Source: Streptomyces flavofungini (GTDB lineage: Bacteria; Actinomycetota; Actinomycetes; Streptomycetales; Streptomycetaceae). From it: DNA of 64,000 nucleotides. The position numbers and the translations under genes were made by a program. The stretch spans positions 558,001-622,000 of the forward strand of contig NZ_BMVR01000002.1 in NCBI RefSeq assembly GCF_014650815.1. The letters are read 5' to 3'. The notes under the pieces are model-generated. The model was not told where the DNA came from. It saw only the letters and a program-made list of their open reading frames with translations, and searched no databases. Below, one piece after another: positions 35,487 to 43,502 of this stretch; within the stretch, counting starts at the first letter, position 1, and the number at the start of each line of letters is the position of its first letter.

Positions 35487-37819
35487 TGGATCCAATTTTC
35501 ATCACTCGGGGGGAAACCGGTGAACCGCCCATGACTGCTTGGTACCCCTTGAAGCATGTGGTTACAGTTTGCGCAGAACGGAGCCGGCCGCCCAGGGTTT
35601 CCTGTTGTCTTATTTGACAAGAACGGGAACTCCACCGAGGCTCGCATCTCCGCGAGGGCAGACTCCCCATCGGGCAATCCCTGTTTTGTCCGTTCCCAGA
35701 GTAGTTCGTTGGCCGCCTTGACTTCGGCATGCCCCAAAGGATGATCGTTGTGGGGTGGTGGATCCCCGATGGAGGTATAGCGCGACGCCAAGGTTGGATG
35801 GAGCCTTTCGGGCGGAATGATGACGTCGGCCTTTCCGTTGATACCCTCGATGACCTTGCCTGTTCGCAGGTCGATCACAGCGCCCACACACGCGCCTGTC
35901 TGCTTCCGCGGGAAGGTCCTGGCATCCTTCGCCGCGCGGTACGCGGCACCACGATCGCCAGCAAGGTCATCCAGATAGTCGGCGACCGGCCGTCCGTCGA
36001 CGTGTGTGATGATCCCGTCCGCACGCCTTACCCGTGCGTCGCCGAGGTGCTCAAGCACCTTCTCGCCTGGACCAACAGGTGGCATGGCAGGCTCAGCCTG
36101 GCCATGTGAACTAGGCAGGTCACCGTCATCGCCAGCCCTGTGCCCTTCTGGGCTGCGATCGCTACCCGAACCCGCACCATTCGGAGAGGAATGGTCGTGG
36201 CCACCCTGATGCCCCTCTCCAGGATCCCGATCAACATGATGGGGCCCATCGCCGACATGTGAGTGTCTGGAGGAAGGCCTGCCGCCCGCTTCGGAGACGC
36301 CACCTCCAGACAGGTGTCGGCCAGCATCCCCGGGGAGACCGTGAGTCGAGCCACCTCCCGGTGGGTCGTCGCCAACGCGGCCCGCCACCCCTTCACCTCC
36401 ACGCGCACCAACCAGGGCGGGCCGACCCTCCGGAGTGTGCGGGGAGGGCAGCACTTCACGGTGAGTCCCGGCACCCCGCTCGTTCGCCGAGCCCTCCCCC
36501 GGGGCGTCCTCCGCCTTCTGCAGCACCTTGCCGTGGTCGTCGAGCAAGTCGCCCTTGCTCGTCAGGTACACGGTGTTGCCCTTGTTGTCGGCGTACCGCA
36601 CCGCGTCGTCCGGCACAGCCGCAGGCCGCGCGGGCACGCCCGCACCCTCGTCCACCAGACGGTAGGGGCCGCCCGCCCCCGCGTACGTACCCGCCCGGCC
36701 GCCGTTCCGCAGTGGCCCCACCAGGTCCCCGACCTTGACCGCCGCGAACTTGACCCCCTTCCCCACGTACGTGAACGGATCGACCGCCCGGCCCACCCTG
36801 CCGGTCACCGAGACCACCTTCGCCACAGCCCCGCCCCTGACGGCGGCCCCCGCACCCCGCGTGGCCACGACGGTGAGGGCGTTGAAGCCGACCAGACCGG
36901 CCGCCCGCGCCGGATTCTTGCCCCACTGGTCGTAGGCGATCAGCCCCTTGCCGGTGTCGACCACCGCCTTGCGGGAATCCCTCAGCCAGCCCGGGAGCTG
37001 CTCGTCCTTGGCCATCCAGAAGGCCCCGCCGAGCGGCGTCATGGTGAGGGTCAGACCAGTGCCCAGCTTGGCCAGGTTGGTCCACGCCTCCCCGGCCGCA
37101 CCCCAGCCGTCCTTGCCTCCCAGCGCGCCGAGCGCCTTGACCGTGCCGACGATGCCGTCCACGACGAAGCCCTTGCCGAAGTCCACGGCCTTGTGGGCAA
37201 GCCATTCGATGCCGTCGTAGTCCCGCTCGGCCGCGGCTCCCCAGGGGAGTTCCTCGGCCTGGTCGAGGACTTCTTCGGTGTAGCCATACGTCCCGCAACT
37301 GGTCTCGCCGTCACTGCTCGGCTTCAGCTGGATCCCGTCGACCAACCCGGTGATCTTGTTGTGGCATTCGATCTCGGCCGCCTGGAAGGCCAGGGTGGCG
37401 GCCTGGACGTCGTCCACCAGCCGGTTGTTGTGGTCGACCTTGTCCTGGTCCTTGCGCCATTCGTCATCGGTCGAGACGTCATCGATGACGAAGGCACTGG
37501 CCTCGATCTGGAGCTGCTTGAGCTTCTTCGCCAGCGGCCGCACCTCGGTCGCGTAGTCACTCAAGGCCTGCGCGACCTTCTCCAGCTGGTCGGCGAACGC
37601 GTCCGACCGCGTGGCCACCGGCTTGGTCGTCGCGAACAGTTCCTCCGCCTCAGGCGCCTCGTAGAACGCCGAGAGCCCTTGGAAGATGGAGTGCACCTGG
37701 CCGCCGCTGAGGCGGAACAGCGATGCCTCCATGGTGAGATCCGTGGCGTCCCGCTCAAGCTGCTCCAGGTTGCCCGTGAACTGCGGTATGCCGTTGGGGT
37801 CGATGAGCTCGCTGCTCAC
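35483..37819 (-). CDS. T7SS-linked polymorphic toxin with C-terminal YwqJ-type deaminase domain
   Basis: The 778-residue protein has three parts. The first is a helical, Esx-like N-terminal region (1-165) with heptad-rich segments such as DQLEKVAQALSDYATEV. The second is a pretoxin-like middle (170-370) with hydrophobic stretches (FGKGFVVDGIVGTVKALG, LTLTMTPLGGAFWMAKD), followed by a His/Gly-rich disordered linker (440-590). The third is a cytidine-deaminase-fold tip with zinc-site residues H697 and E699 (GHAEVKAANELLW) and C749/C752 (PFCANCNHML), as in YwqJ-type deaminases. It probably edits nucleic acid bases or nucleotides in competitor cells after export. The GTG start overlaps the upstream stop (GTGA). 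The last 700 bp are less GC-rich than the rest. It ends in ATGA overlap with its immunity gene. Confidence 0.85.
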   Translation of the reverse strand: MSSELIDPNGIPQFTGNLEQLERDATDLTMEASLFRLSGGQVHSIFQGLSAFYEAPEAEELFATTKPVATRSDAFADQLEKVAQALSDYATEVRPLAKKLKQLQIEASAFVIDDVSTDDEWRKDQDKVDHNNRLVDDVQAATLAFQAAEIECHNKITGLVDGIQLKPSSDGETSCGTYGYTEEVLDQAEELPWGAAAERDYDGIEWLAHKAVDFGKGFVVDGIVGTVKALGALGGKDGWGAAGEAWTNLAKLGTGLTLTMTPLGGAFWMAKDEQLPGWLRDSRKAVVDTGKGLIAYDQWGKNPARAAGLVGFNALTVVATRGAGAAVRGGAVAKVVSVTGRVGRAVDPFTYVGKGVKFAAVKVGDLVGPLRNGGRAGTYAGAGGPYRLVDEGAGVPARPAAVPDDAVRYADNKGNTVYLTSKGDLLDDHGKVLQKAEDAPGEGSANERGAGTHREVLPSPHTPEGRPALVGARGGEGVAGRVGDDPPGGGSTHGLPGDAGRHLSGGGVSEAGGRPSSRHSHVGDGPHHVDRDPGEGHQGGHDHSSPNGAGSGSDRSPEGHRAGDDGDLPSSHGQAEPAMPPVGPGEKVLEHLGDARVRRADGIITHVDGRPVADYLDDLAGDRGAAYRAAKDARTFPRKQTGACVGAVIDLRTGKVIEGINGKADVIIPPERLHPTLASRYTSIGDPPPHNDHPLGHAEVKAANELLWERTKQGLPDGESALAEMRASVEFPFLSNKTTGNPGRPAPFCANCNHMLQGVPSSHGRFTGFPPSDENWIQ

Positions 37820-38214
37820 TTGTCACCGCCCCGCGCGCCACCGCCGGCACCAGGCATGTCGGGCATCGGCATCGCCGCGAGCGCATTGCCCTGCTTCTTG
37901 GCCGCCATGTCCAGGTCGCCCTTGATGTACTCCAGGGTGGCCCGGTTCGCGCCGTTCAGCGAACTACCGGTCCGCTTCGCGATGTACGTGAGGTTCTTCG
38001 ACCACTGGTTGAAGAACACGCCCAGGGCGGACCCCACCGGTCCCGGAGTTCCCTGCCCCTCGTGCCCGCCCTCAACGACGGTCCCCGCGTGCTTCGCCGC
38101 CTGCGGCAGCGTCTTCTGCATCTGCTTGCCGGCGCTCGCCATGGTCTCGGCCGCCGTACCGGCCCTCTGGAGCACGCCCCGAACGCCTCCGGGTTGAATG
38201 TCCCACGCCGTCAT
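37816..38214 (-). CDS. DUF6507-like small T7SS protein
   Basis: The 132-residue protein begins MTAWDIQPGGVRGVLQRAG. It is predicted almost entirely helical up to residue 105 and then has a Pro/Gly/Met-rich tail. It resembles the DUF6507 proteins paired with Esx-type genes in Streptomyces, identified from memory. Size and helical hairpin character suggest an Esx-like secretion partner for the large toxin whose start overlaps its stop (GTGA). The ATG follows GAGGGGG; a GTG directly before it is an alternative. Confidence 0.72.
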   Translation of the reverse strand: MTAWDIQPGGVRGVLQRAGTAAETMASAGKQMQKTLPQAAKHAGTVVEGGHEGQGTPGPVGSALGVFFNQWSKNLTYIAKRTGSSLNGANRATLEYIKGDLDMAAKKQGNALAAMPMPDMPGAGGGARGGDK

Positions 38215-38291
38215 CACATGCCCCCTCGAACTCCGTGCGCCGGACCGCCCGCCTGCGATCCGATTTCTCAACGCGCCTGCGCTACCCGCGC

Positions 38292-38603
38292 TCAGCCGAT
38301 GTTGTTGACCGCGGCCCGCGCGCGCGACAGCGTGGTCTGCGCCGTCCCGTCGTTCTCCTCCAGCGTCGACCGCACCAGCCGGATGATCTCGCGGACCTCG
38401 TTCGCCGCGTTGTTCCAGCGCACTTCCTTGCCGTGGTACTCGTCCGACACCCCGTCGGCCTGGTAGTCGGCCATCGCCGCCTTCACCGCACGGTCGCGGT
38501 CGCCGAGCACCCGCTCCAGTTGCCCGATGATGATGTGCAGACTGCCCTGCACGTCGGCGGAGGCGCCGGTGTCGTACGAACGCCGGTCCTGGTTCCCAGC
38601 CAT
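38292..38603 (-). CDS. esxB: Esx-like (ESAT-6 family) protein, EsxB-type
   Basis: The 103-residue helical-hairpin protein resembles the S. coelicolor EsxB-type small secreted proteins of the homologous locus. Helix 1 runs from about 15 to 47 and helix 2 from about 55 to 100 (VRWNNAANEVREIIRLVRSTL). The turn lacks a canonical WXG, and a tyrosine (YQADG or YHG) takes the tryptophan position. Such proteins are exported as heterodimers with a partner, here most likely the product of the adjacent upstream gene. A GGGGAG ribosome binding site precedes the ATG. The symbol follows S. coelicolor usage by position. Confidence 0.82.
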   Translation of the reverse strand: MAGNQDRRSYDTGASADVQGSLHIIIGQLERVLGDRDRAVKAAMADYQADGVSDEYHGKEVRWNNAANEVREIIRLVRSTLEENDGTAQTTLSRARAAVNNIG

Positions 38604-38677
38604 GACGAAACTCCCCGTGTAGCGGTGTTGTTGAGTGGAAGGGGCGAGCTCCCCCAGCTGCCCCGCGGCCCTAGCCC

Positions 38678-39007
38678 TCAGCCGGAGAAGCGCGCCGCCT
38701 GGAAGTTGGCCGCGCCCATGTTCTTGTGAGCGTTGTCCGACTGCTCCTGCACACCCGTCCCGAACGCCTCGTCCATCCCCGCCTGGCCGCCCAGAATCGA
38801 CGCCAGCGAGCCGTTCAACGCAGCCGTGATCTCATCCGCCCGCAGCTTGAACGAGTCGAACGTCGCCTTGCCCGCCCCGTTGAACTTCCCCTCCAACGGC
38901 TCCGCCGACTGCACCAACGCCCGGATCAACGTCCCCAGATCATCACTCGACCCCGACGTGTTCTTTCCCAACACGGCAAGCGTCGTCTCACCCATGTCGA
39001 ACTTCAC
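38678..39007 (-). CDS. esxA: Esx-like (WXG100 superfamily) protein, EsxA-type
   Basis: The 109-residue protein is the first gene of the T7SS operon. Two amphipathic helices (about 20-45 and 48-95) flank FNGAG, which occupies the WXG position with phenylalanine instead of tryptophan. The C-terminus NAHKNMGAANFQAARFSG is typical of Streptomyces EsxA-like proteins. It probably forms the secreted dimer with the downstream EsxB-type protein. It starts at GTG, preceded by GGGGGTGG. Confidence 0.8.
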   Translation of the reverse strand: MKFDMGETTLAVLGKNTSGSSDDLGTLIRALVQSAEPLEGKFNGAGKATFDSFKLRADEITAALNGSLASILGGQAGMDEAFGTGVQEQSDNAHKNMGAANFQAARFSG

Positions 39008-39549
39008 AAGCCACCCCCGCAGAAACCCCCGCCGACCAACCGGTAGTTGATCGGCGCAACGACATCACTCCATGCCCACCGGGCACTCACGCCACGTAGC
39101 GCATCGAACATACTCTCCCACATCGCGTTGCAGGCGCAACGCACTTGGGTGCGCAAACGGCGTGATCCCGCCACCTCCATACCCGGCTCGCCAAAGCCGT
39201 GCCGACGCCCGACGAACGCCCCTCTCTCCTTGGCGCCCCAGCAGTAAGAAGGCCGCATGCTCCGGCGAGGGAGACAACTGCTCCCGCATACGCGCTGGAG
39301 CCGAGGGCGCATATGTCGACCGACAGCCACAGGTGCTCCGTACCCACATTCGCGACCTGGGGCAGGCAAAGCCAACCACCTGCCGTGGGGTCCCGCGAAG
39401 GCGCCGTCCACTCCCAACTGCCGGGCACAGAAAGCGCAATCACTGGGATCTTGCCCGTCCCGAACGTAGTCTCAATGACTACACATCTGTGCCTGCGCAG
39501 GAACGGGGTCCGGGTCCCGCTCTTGCCAATGATCTTGAGGAGTCCCTCC
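39008..39549. other. 540-bp divergent spacer with T7SS operon promoter region
   Basis: The spacer separates the minus-strand T7SS operon from a plus-strand methyltransferase gene. No protein-coding region in it shows conserved character. It contains GTAGTC-TCAAT-GACTAC (39466-39482), a short palindrome about 70 bp before the methyltransferase start, and GTTGCAGGCGCAAC near 39127. Promoters for both directions must lie here, but no confident -35/-10 pair could be chosen. Confidence 0.5.
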
Positions 39550-40344
39550 ATGGGCGAGCCCACAGTCGGCCACGCCGGACTGCCGACTGCCACCGACGGC
39601 GAAGTGAGCAGTGCGCGGTTCTGGAACGCGGCCCAGGGCGGCAAGGACAACTACGAGCGTGACCGGCAGGCCGTGGAGGCGGTGGAGAAGTTCGCGCCCG
39701 GCATCACCGCCGACGCGCGCTCGGCCCGCCAGTTCCTGCGCCGGACCGTCCGCTGGGCCGCGGCGGAGGCCGGAGTCACCCAGTACCTGGACCTCGGCGC
39801 GGGCCTGCCGCTGGCGCCCGACATCCACCACATCGTCAGCAAGCACCAGCCGGACGCGCGCGTGCTGTACGTCGACAGCGACCCTGTTGTCCTGGCCCAC
39901 CAGAGCGCGTACCAGGACCCGCCCCTGAGCAGCTACATCGACGCCGACATGCGCGACACCGGCACCGTCCTGGAGCACGCCGCCGCGCACTTCGACCTCA
40001 CCAAGCCCGTGATGCTGACCTTCAGCAGCGTCCTGGGGCACTTCTCCGACGACGAAGCGCACGCGATCATCGGACGCCTCCTCGATCCGCTCGCCGCCGG
40101 CAGTTGCCTCATGCTCAGCCACGACATCCCCACACCCACGATCATCGCCGCCTGCGAGGTCTACTCCGCCGCGCCCGGAGCGCTGCCCTACCAGCCGCGC
40201 ACCATCGAGCAGTTGCTGGCGTTCTTCGAGGGAATGGATCTCGTCGAGCCCGGTCTCGTGCCGCTCTTCGAGTGGCAGCCGGACGACGCCACGGAGATCA
40301 CCGAGGTGATGGGGTACGGCGGCGTGGGACGCACCCGGGGCTGA
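39550..40344 (+). CDS. DUF574-type SAM-dependent methyltransferase
   Basis: The 264-residue protein belongs to the actinobacterial S-adenosyl methyltransferase family once called DUF574 (Methyltransf_19). Signature parts are SSARFWNAAQGGKDNYERDR at the N-terminus, YLDLGAGLPL, VLYVDSDPVVLAH, SYIDADMRD and VMLTFSSVLGHF. The start MGEPTVG follows GAGGAG; the frame extends upstream without similarity. The family is strongly expanded in Streptomyces, often beside regulatory genes, and its substrates are mostly unknown. Confidence 0.88.
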   Translation: MGEPTVGHAGLPTATDGEVSSARFWNAAQGGKDNYERDRQAVEAVEKFAPGITADARSARQFLRRTVRWAAAEAGVTQYLDLGAGLPLAPDIHHIVSKHQPDARVLYVDSDPVVLAHQSAYQDPPLSSYIDADMRDTGTVLEHAAAHFDLTKPVMLTFSSVLGHFSDDEAHAIIGRLLDPLAAGSCLMLSHDIPTPTIIAACEVYSAAPGALPYQPRTIEQLLAFFEGMDLVEPGLVPLFEWQPDDATEITEVMGYGGVGRTRG

Positions 40345-40354
40345 GCGGTCCGGA

Positions 40355-40388
40355 GGCGGGGCGCGGCGCGCGGCGGGGCGCGGCGCGC
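40355..40388. repeat. Perfect 17-bp tandem duplication
   Basis: GGCGGGGCGCGGCGCGC occurs twice head to tail between the convergent methyltransferase and OmpA-like genes. It fills nearly all of the 45-bp spacer. Confidence 0.9.
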
Positions 40389-40389
40389 C

Positions 40390-41040
40390 TCAGCTGCCGC
40401 CCTCCACCGAAGGCGCGCCCGAGGCGCCCCTCGGGAACGACACCTCCACCCGCCGGTTCTTCTTCCGGCCCTCCTCCGACCCGTTGTCCGCGATCGGGTA
40501 GTCCTCGCTGTAGCCGCGCACGGCGTACGTGACCTCCGGACCCAGGTGGGTCGCCAGTTCGTCGTGGACGGCCTCGGCGCGGTCCTTGGAGAGCTTCTTG
40601 CCGTGGCCGTACGAGCCGAGGTTGTCCGTGAAGCCGAAGACGCGGACGTCCGTGGCCTTCTGGGCCTTGGCCTCCTCGGCGATCGCCTTGATGCGGGCCG
40701 CCGCCTCCGGGTTCAGCTTGGGGCTGTCCTTCGGGAAGAGGACCTCCGCCTGGAGCGCGAACTTCACGTCCGTGTTGGTGTCCTCGCGGCGTTCCTCGCC
40801 GCCCATGTCCTCCACGACGGACTTGATGTCGAGGACCTTGACAGGGGCGAGCGTCGCGCCGTCCGCCAGCTTCAGGCCGGGGCTGTTGGAGTCGACCTCG
40901 GGGGGTGGGGAGGTGGTGGTGCTGCCGGGGGGCGCACTGGGGTCGTCGTCGTCCGCCCAGGCCGCCGGGGTGGGGGCGAGGAGGAGGAAGGCGGTGAGGG
41001 TGGTGGCTGTGGCGGTGGCCAGGGATCGGGAGCGAGTCAT
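40390..41040 (-). CDS. Secreted OmpA-family protein of the Tad locus
   Basis: The 216-residue protein has a signal peptide (MTRSRSLATATATTLTAFLLL, cleavage near ADD) and a Pro/Ser-rich linker. The C-terminal OmpA/MotB-like peptidoglycan-binding domain (about 90-205) includes FALQAEVLFPKDSPKLNPEA, VFGFTDNLGSYGHGKKLSKDRA and NRRVEVSF. The bound residues for diaminopimelate (Asp and Arg in TDNLG and NRRVE) are present. It is the last gene of the Tad cluster, 3 nt after the lipoprotein gene, and may anchor the pilus apparatus to the wall. That role is inferred. Confidence 0.85.
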   Translation of the reverse strand: MTRSRSLATATATTLTAFLLLAPTPAAWADDDDPSAPPGSTTTSPPPEVDSNSPGLKLADGATLAPVKVLDIKSVVEDMGGEERREDTNTDVKFALQAEVLFPKDSPKLNPEAAARIKAIAEEAKAQKATDVRVFGFTDNLGSYGHGKKLSKDRAEAVHDELATHLGPEVTYAVRGYSEDYPIADNGSEEGRKKNRRVEVSFPRGASGAPSVEGGS

Positions 41041-41043
41041 GGC

Positions 41044-41649
41044 TTACTCGCCCTCGGAGATCTCGATGGGGGTGGGGGGCATGGTCGGTACCTGAAACTG
41101 CACCTTGTCGGTGCCTTCCGGCGGTGCCGGGAACTGCGCGAACCAGTCGACGGACCCGTTCTTGTCGACGCCGCCCTCGAACTTGGTGCACAAGCACCTG
41201 CCTGTGGTGTCGCGGAGCACGAGATACCTCTTCTTGCCCTCCGCGTCCACCAGTGCCGCACCGGCCAACGAGCCGCCGTTCTGCTTCAGCTCGCTCTCGT
41301 CGCTCTGCCACTCGCGGGCGACCCAGATACCCGACGTCCCATTGGTCACGCGCCCACTGACAGTCAGGAAGCCGCCTTCGTCGCGGGACGCGGAGTTGAC
41401 CGTCAGGGTGATCCCGTTGCTCCTCACCTCCGCCAACGCCTCTTGCTGCGGAGAGTCACTGGATCCGTTCTCGTCGCCGGCGTCATCACCCTTGGGGGAC
41501 GACGAAGATGAGGAGCCCTTGCCGGACTTGTCGCCGCCTTCGTCGCCGTCATCCCCGCCTCCACAGCCGACCACGGCGAGGGCCAGCCCAGTCGCTATCG
41601 CCACGGCGGTCATTGCCCTGCGGGTCTTCATGGTGCGCCGAAGTTTCAT
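41044..41649 (-). CDS. Putative lipoprotein of the Tad locus
   Basis: The 201-residue protein has a lipoprotein signal with lipobox LAVVGC (Cys29) and a Gly/Asp/Ser-rich low-complexity linker (30-70). A small beta-rich domain follows (ITLTVNSASRDEGGFLTVSGRVTN, YLVLRDTTGRCLC). The ATG follows AAGGAAG. It lies between the TadG-like and OmpA-like genes and is probably co-transcribed with them. I know no named family for the domain. Its GC content is lower than that of tadABC. Confidence 0.75.
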   Translation of the reverse strand: MKLRRTMKTRRAMTAVAIATGLALAVVGCGGGDDGDEGGDKSGKGSSSSSSPKGDDAGDENGSSDSPQQEALAEVRSNGITLTVNSASRDEGGFLTVSGRVTNGTSGIWVAREWQSDESELKQNGGSLAGAALVDAEGKKRYLVLRDTTGRCLCTKFEGGVDKNGSVDWFAQFPAPPEGTDKVQFQVPTMPPTPIEISEGE

Positions 41650-41681
41650 CTCAACGGCTTCCTTTTCTCATTGATCGCTCG

Positions 41682-42302
41682 TCAGTCGGCCAGGTGGACG
41701 GAGAAGAGAGCGGACGCGTCCGGGAGGTCGCCCTGATCGAAGTCGTCCGGATCGATCTCGATCGGCTCATCGTCACCGTCGCACATGAACTCCACAACCT
41801 TCTCCGGGTCGGCAGCCTCAGCCAGGCTGCAACGGGGCTTGATGACAGCGGTAGCCTCAGCCTTGGCGTGCTTCGCCTCCGTGCCCGGGATGATCGAGTC
41901 ACCCACTGTGTAGTCGGTGGTGACCTCCGCCCAGTAGCCCGGGTAGCCGTTCACTTCATCCGGCTCGAATCCAGACACATGGGAGTCGTTCTCGGCAGCC
42001 AATGCGTCTGCCGCCGCCTCGGCCTCACCATCCGGAGTGGCCACGGCACCGTCGAGCCAGTCCAGCCAATCGTCGCCTTCGCCGGTCGTGATCGCCTGCC
42101 CCAGACCATCAACCAACTCGTCACGAGTGGCCTGAGCAGCAGCCAGCGCGGCAGCGTCCGCAGCCGATTGGGCGCCATTTCGTGCGGACGCGGCCTGGGC
42201 GAATGCGAAGAACGCCAGCGAGATGAAGAGCAGCATGCCCGTCAACCAGATGTAGAGGGGGAGTGTCGACCCTCGGTCACCTCGCAGGCGGCTCCATGTC
42301 AG
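41682..42302 (-). CDS. TadG-related pilus assembly protein, probable CTG start
   Basis: The 206-residue protein has a short N-terminus (LTWSRLRGDRGSTLPLYI), one membrane helix (about 14-37, LTGMLLFISLAFFAFAQ) and the typical TadG/TadE follow-on ARNGAQSAADAAALAAAQA. An acidic extracytoplasmic domain follows. The helix begins only about 14 residues after the Flp-like stop. In that stretch no in-frame ATG or GTG exists; CTG at 42302-42300 overlaps the Flp stop as CTGA. TTG inside the helix or ATG a few codons later would delete the N-terminal part of the conserved region. I therefore infer initiation at CTG by translational coupling. Confidence 0.72.
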   Translation of the reverse strand: MTWSRLRGDRGSTLPLYIWLTGMLLFISLAFFAFAQAASARNGAQSAADAAALAAAQATRDELVDGLGQAITTGEGDDWLDWLDGAVATPDGEAEAAADALAAENDSHVSGFEPDEVNGYPGYWAEVTTDYTVGDSIIPGTEAKHAKAEATAVIKPRCSLAEAADPEKVVEFMCDGDDEPIEIDPDDFDQGDLPDASALFSVHLAD

Positions 42303-42523
42303 CCGATGACGCGCTCGACGGCGTTGCCGATCGCCGTTGAGATCTTGCCGTCCAGCCCCAGCTGGTCGATGAACGTGTAGATCCCCGCAATCAGAATCAT
42401 CAGCCCCGCGTACTCCACGAACCCGGCCCCCCGGTCGCCCGCCCTCCCGCGGGCCTGGCTCATCCGGGAGGACACTGTCAGCGTCCACTTCACCCACGCC
42501 CCTAGTACGCGATCCTTCAGCAC
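42299..42523 (-). CDS. Flp-type pilin-like protein
   Basis: The 74-residue protein ends in a hydrophobic prepilin-like segment, GDRGAGFVEYAGLMILIAG, with glutamate five residues after the glycine as in Flp pilins processed by TadV-type peptidases. The short extracytoplasmic tail is IYTFIDQLGLDGKISTAIGN. The preferred GTG start (42523) follows AGAAAGG; ATG at 42463 would give a 54-residue form closer to usual Flp length but has no ribosome binding site. It is the probable structural pilin. Its stop overlaps the next gene. Confidence 0.72.
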   Translation of the reverse strand: MLKDRVLGAWVKWTLTVSSRMSQARGRAGDRGAGFVEYAGLMILIAGIYTFIDQLGLDGKISTAIGNAVERVIG

Positions 42524-42977
42524 GACGGACGACCTTTCTCTCCCACCCGGTACCGCGACCTTCACCGACGCCGCTGTTGTCATGGGCAACGTACGCGACA
42601 ACACGTATCTCGGCAGCAACTCTGCGCGACCGATGCGGCTCCAGGCACGCCCGATGCGCAAGTTGGCGAGTTCCCTTCCCTCTCGGGGTGATCACCATGC
42701 ACCCCGAAGGGCGGATGTACGCAGCTCCACGACGCGCCCCTCCGGTGAACTCGGCTGCTCCAGGAGCCGTTTGGCTCGCCCTGCCGACTCTGGCACATCC
42801 CCTCGCAGCCACTGCGGGCTTTCGCTCACTTTGTACGGGAGCCGTCGCCTTGTCGTGGCTCGGTGCCCTCCAGGCCACCTCCACGTCACCCACCGGCATC
42901 GGCGGGTGCACAGACCGCGGTTAACTAGAGCGTTCGTTACAGTGGGCACCACTCACAGCGGCTGCGGGAGGGGCGCG
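42524..42977. other. Divergent spacer upstream of the Flp-like gene
   Basis: This 454-bp region lies between the Flp-like gene (minus) and a membrane protein gene (plus) and should contain promoters for both. It is less GC-rich than the flanking tad genes and shows GGTTAACTAGAGCGTTCGTTAC near 42919-42940, an imperfect palindrome that may be an operator. No gene is supported. Confidence 0.4.
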
Positions 42978-43496
42978 GTGTTCTGGTGGCAGTCGGTGGC
43001 TGAAAAGAACCATCCGAGGCCTGCGGCCGACCTGGACGGCGGCATGGAAGACGGCTACGACGCCGAAGAACACCACTGCCCTGGCCGCCGGTGGCAGGCC
43101 CTCGTCTTCTGGATCGCTCTCCTGCTGGCGTTGCTGTGGTGGGGATGCGCAGCCGCGGGCACTGACGGGTACGACGGTGAGCCCTGCGGCGAGGCCGGGG
43201 CCTTCGCCGACCGCTGTGCCGCGGCGCTTGCATACGGGGAGGTGTGGGGAGGGCGCTACCTGCTCTTCGCCGCCGCGCTCGGCGTCGTACACCTCGTGCT
43301 CCCGCCGGGCGGCGGATACGCCGCGGCCGTACGTGGGCCGGTGTTCGCCGTCGCGATGGCATGCCTGCTCGCCAGCGTGGTGACGAATGCCAACTCCATG
43401 CGCTACCACGGCAAGGGCAACGAGATGAACAATCCCGCCCTGCGGGCGCCCCACTCCGCCCCGCTTGGCCCCGATGGGCCCCGCAGGTCCTCCTAA
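42978..43496 (+). CDS. Membrane protein of unknown function inside the Tad locus
   Basis: The 172-residue protein has three hydrophobic helices: about 45-65 (ALVFWIALLLALLWWGCAA), 92-112 (YLLFAAALGVVHLVL) and 118-140 (GPVFAVAMACLLASVVT). An acidic Tyr/Asp/Cys-containing loop (GYDGEPCGEAGAFADRCAA) lies between helices 1 and 2 and could form a disulfide. The GTG start follows GGGAGG. It is the only plus-strand gene within the tad cluster and ends 6 nt before the tadC stop. No family was recognised. Confidence 0.65.
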   Translation: MFWWQSVAEKNHPRPAADLDGGMEDGYDAEEHHCPGRRWQALVFWIALLLALLWWGCAAAGTDGYDGEPCGEAGAFADRCAAALAYGEVWGGRYLLFAAALGVVHLVLPPGGGYAAAVRGPVFAVAMACLLASVVTNANSMRYHGKGNEMNNPALRAPHSAPLGPDGPRRSS

Positions 43497-43502
43497 GCCT
43501 CC

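Noticed and set aside
41682..42911. 409-codon frame as a single protein
   Set aside because: Only its C-terminal half is TadG-like; the upstream half is a shadow of the Flp-like gene and spacer.
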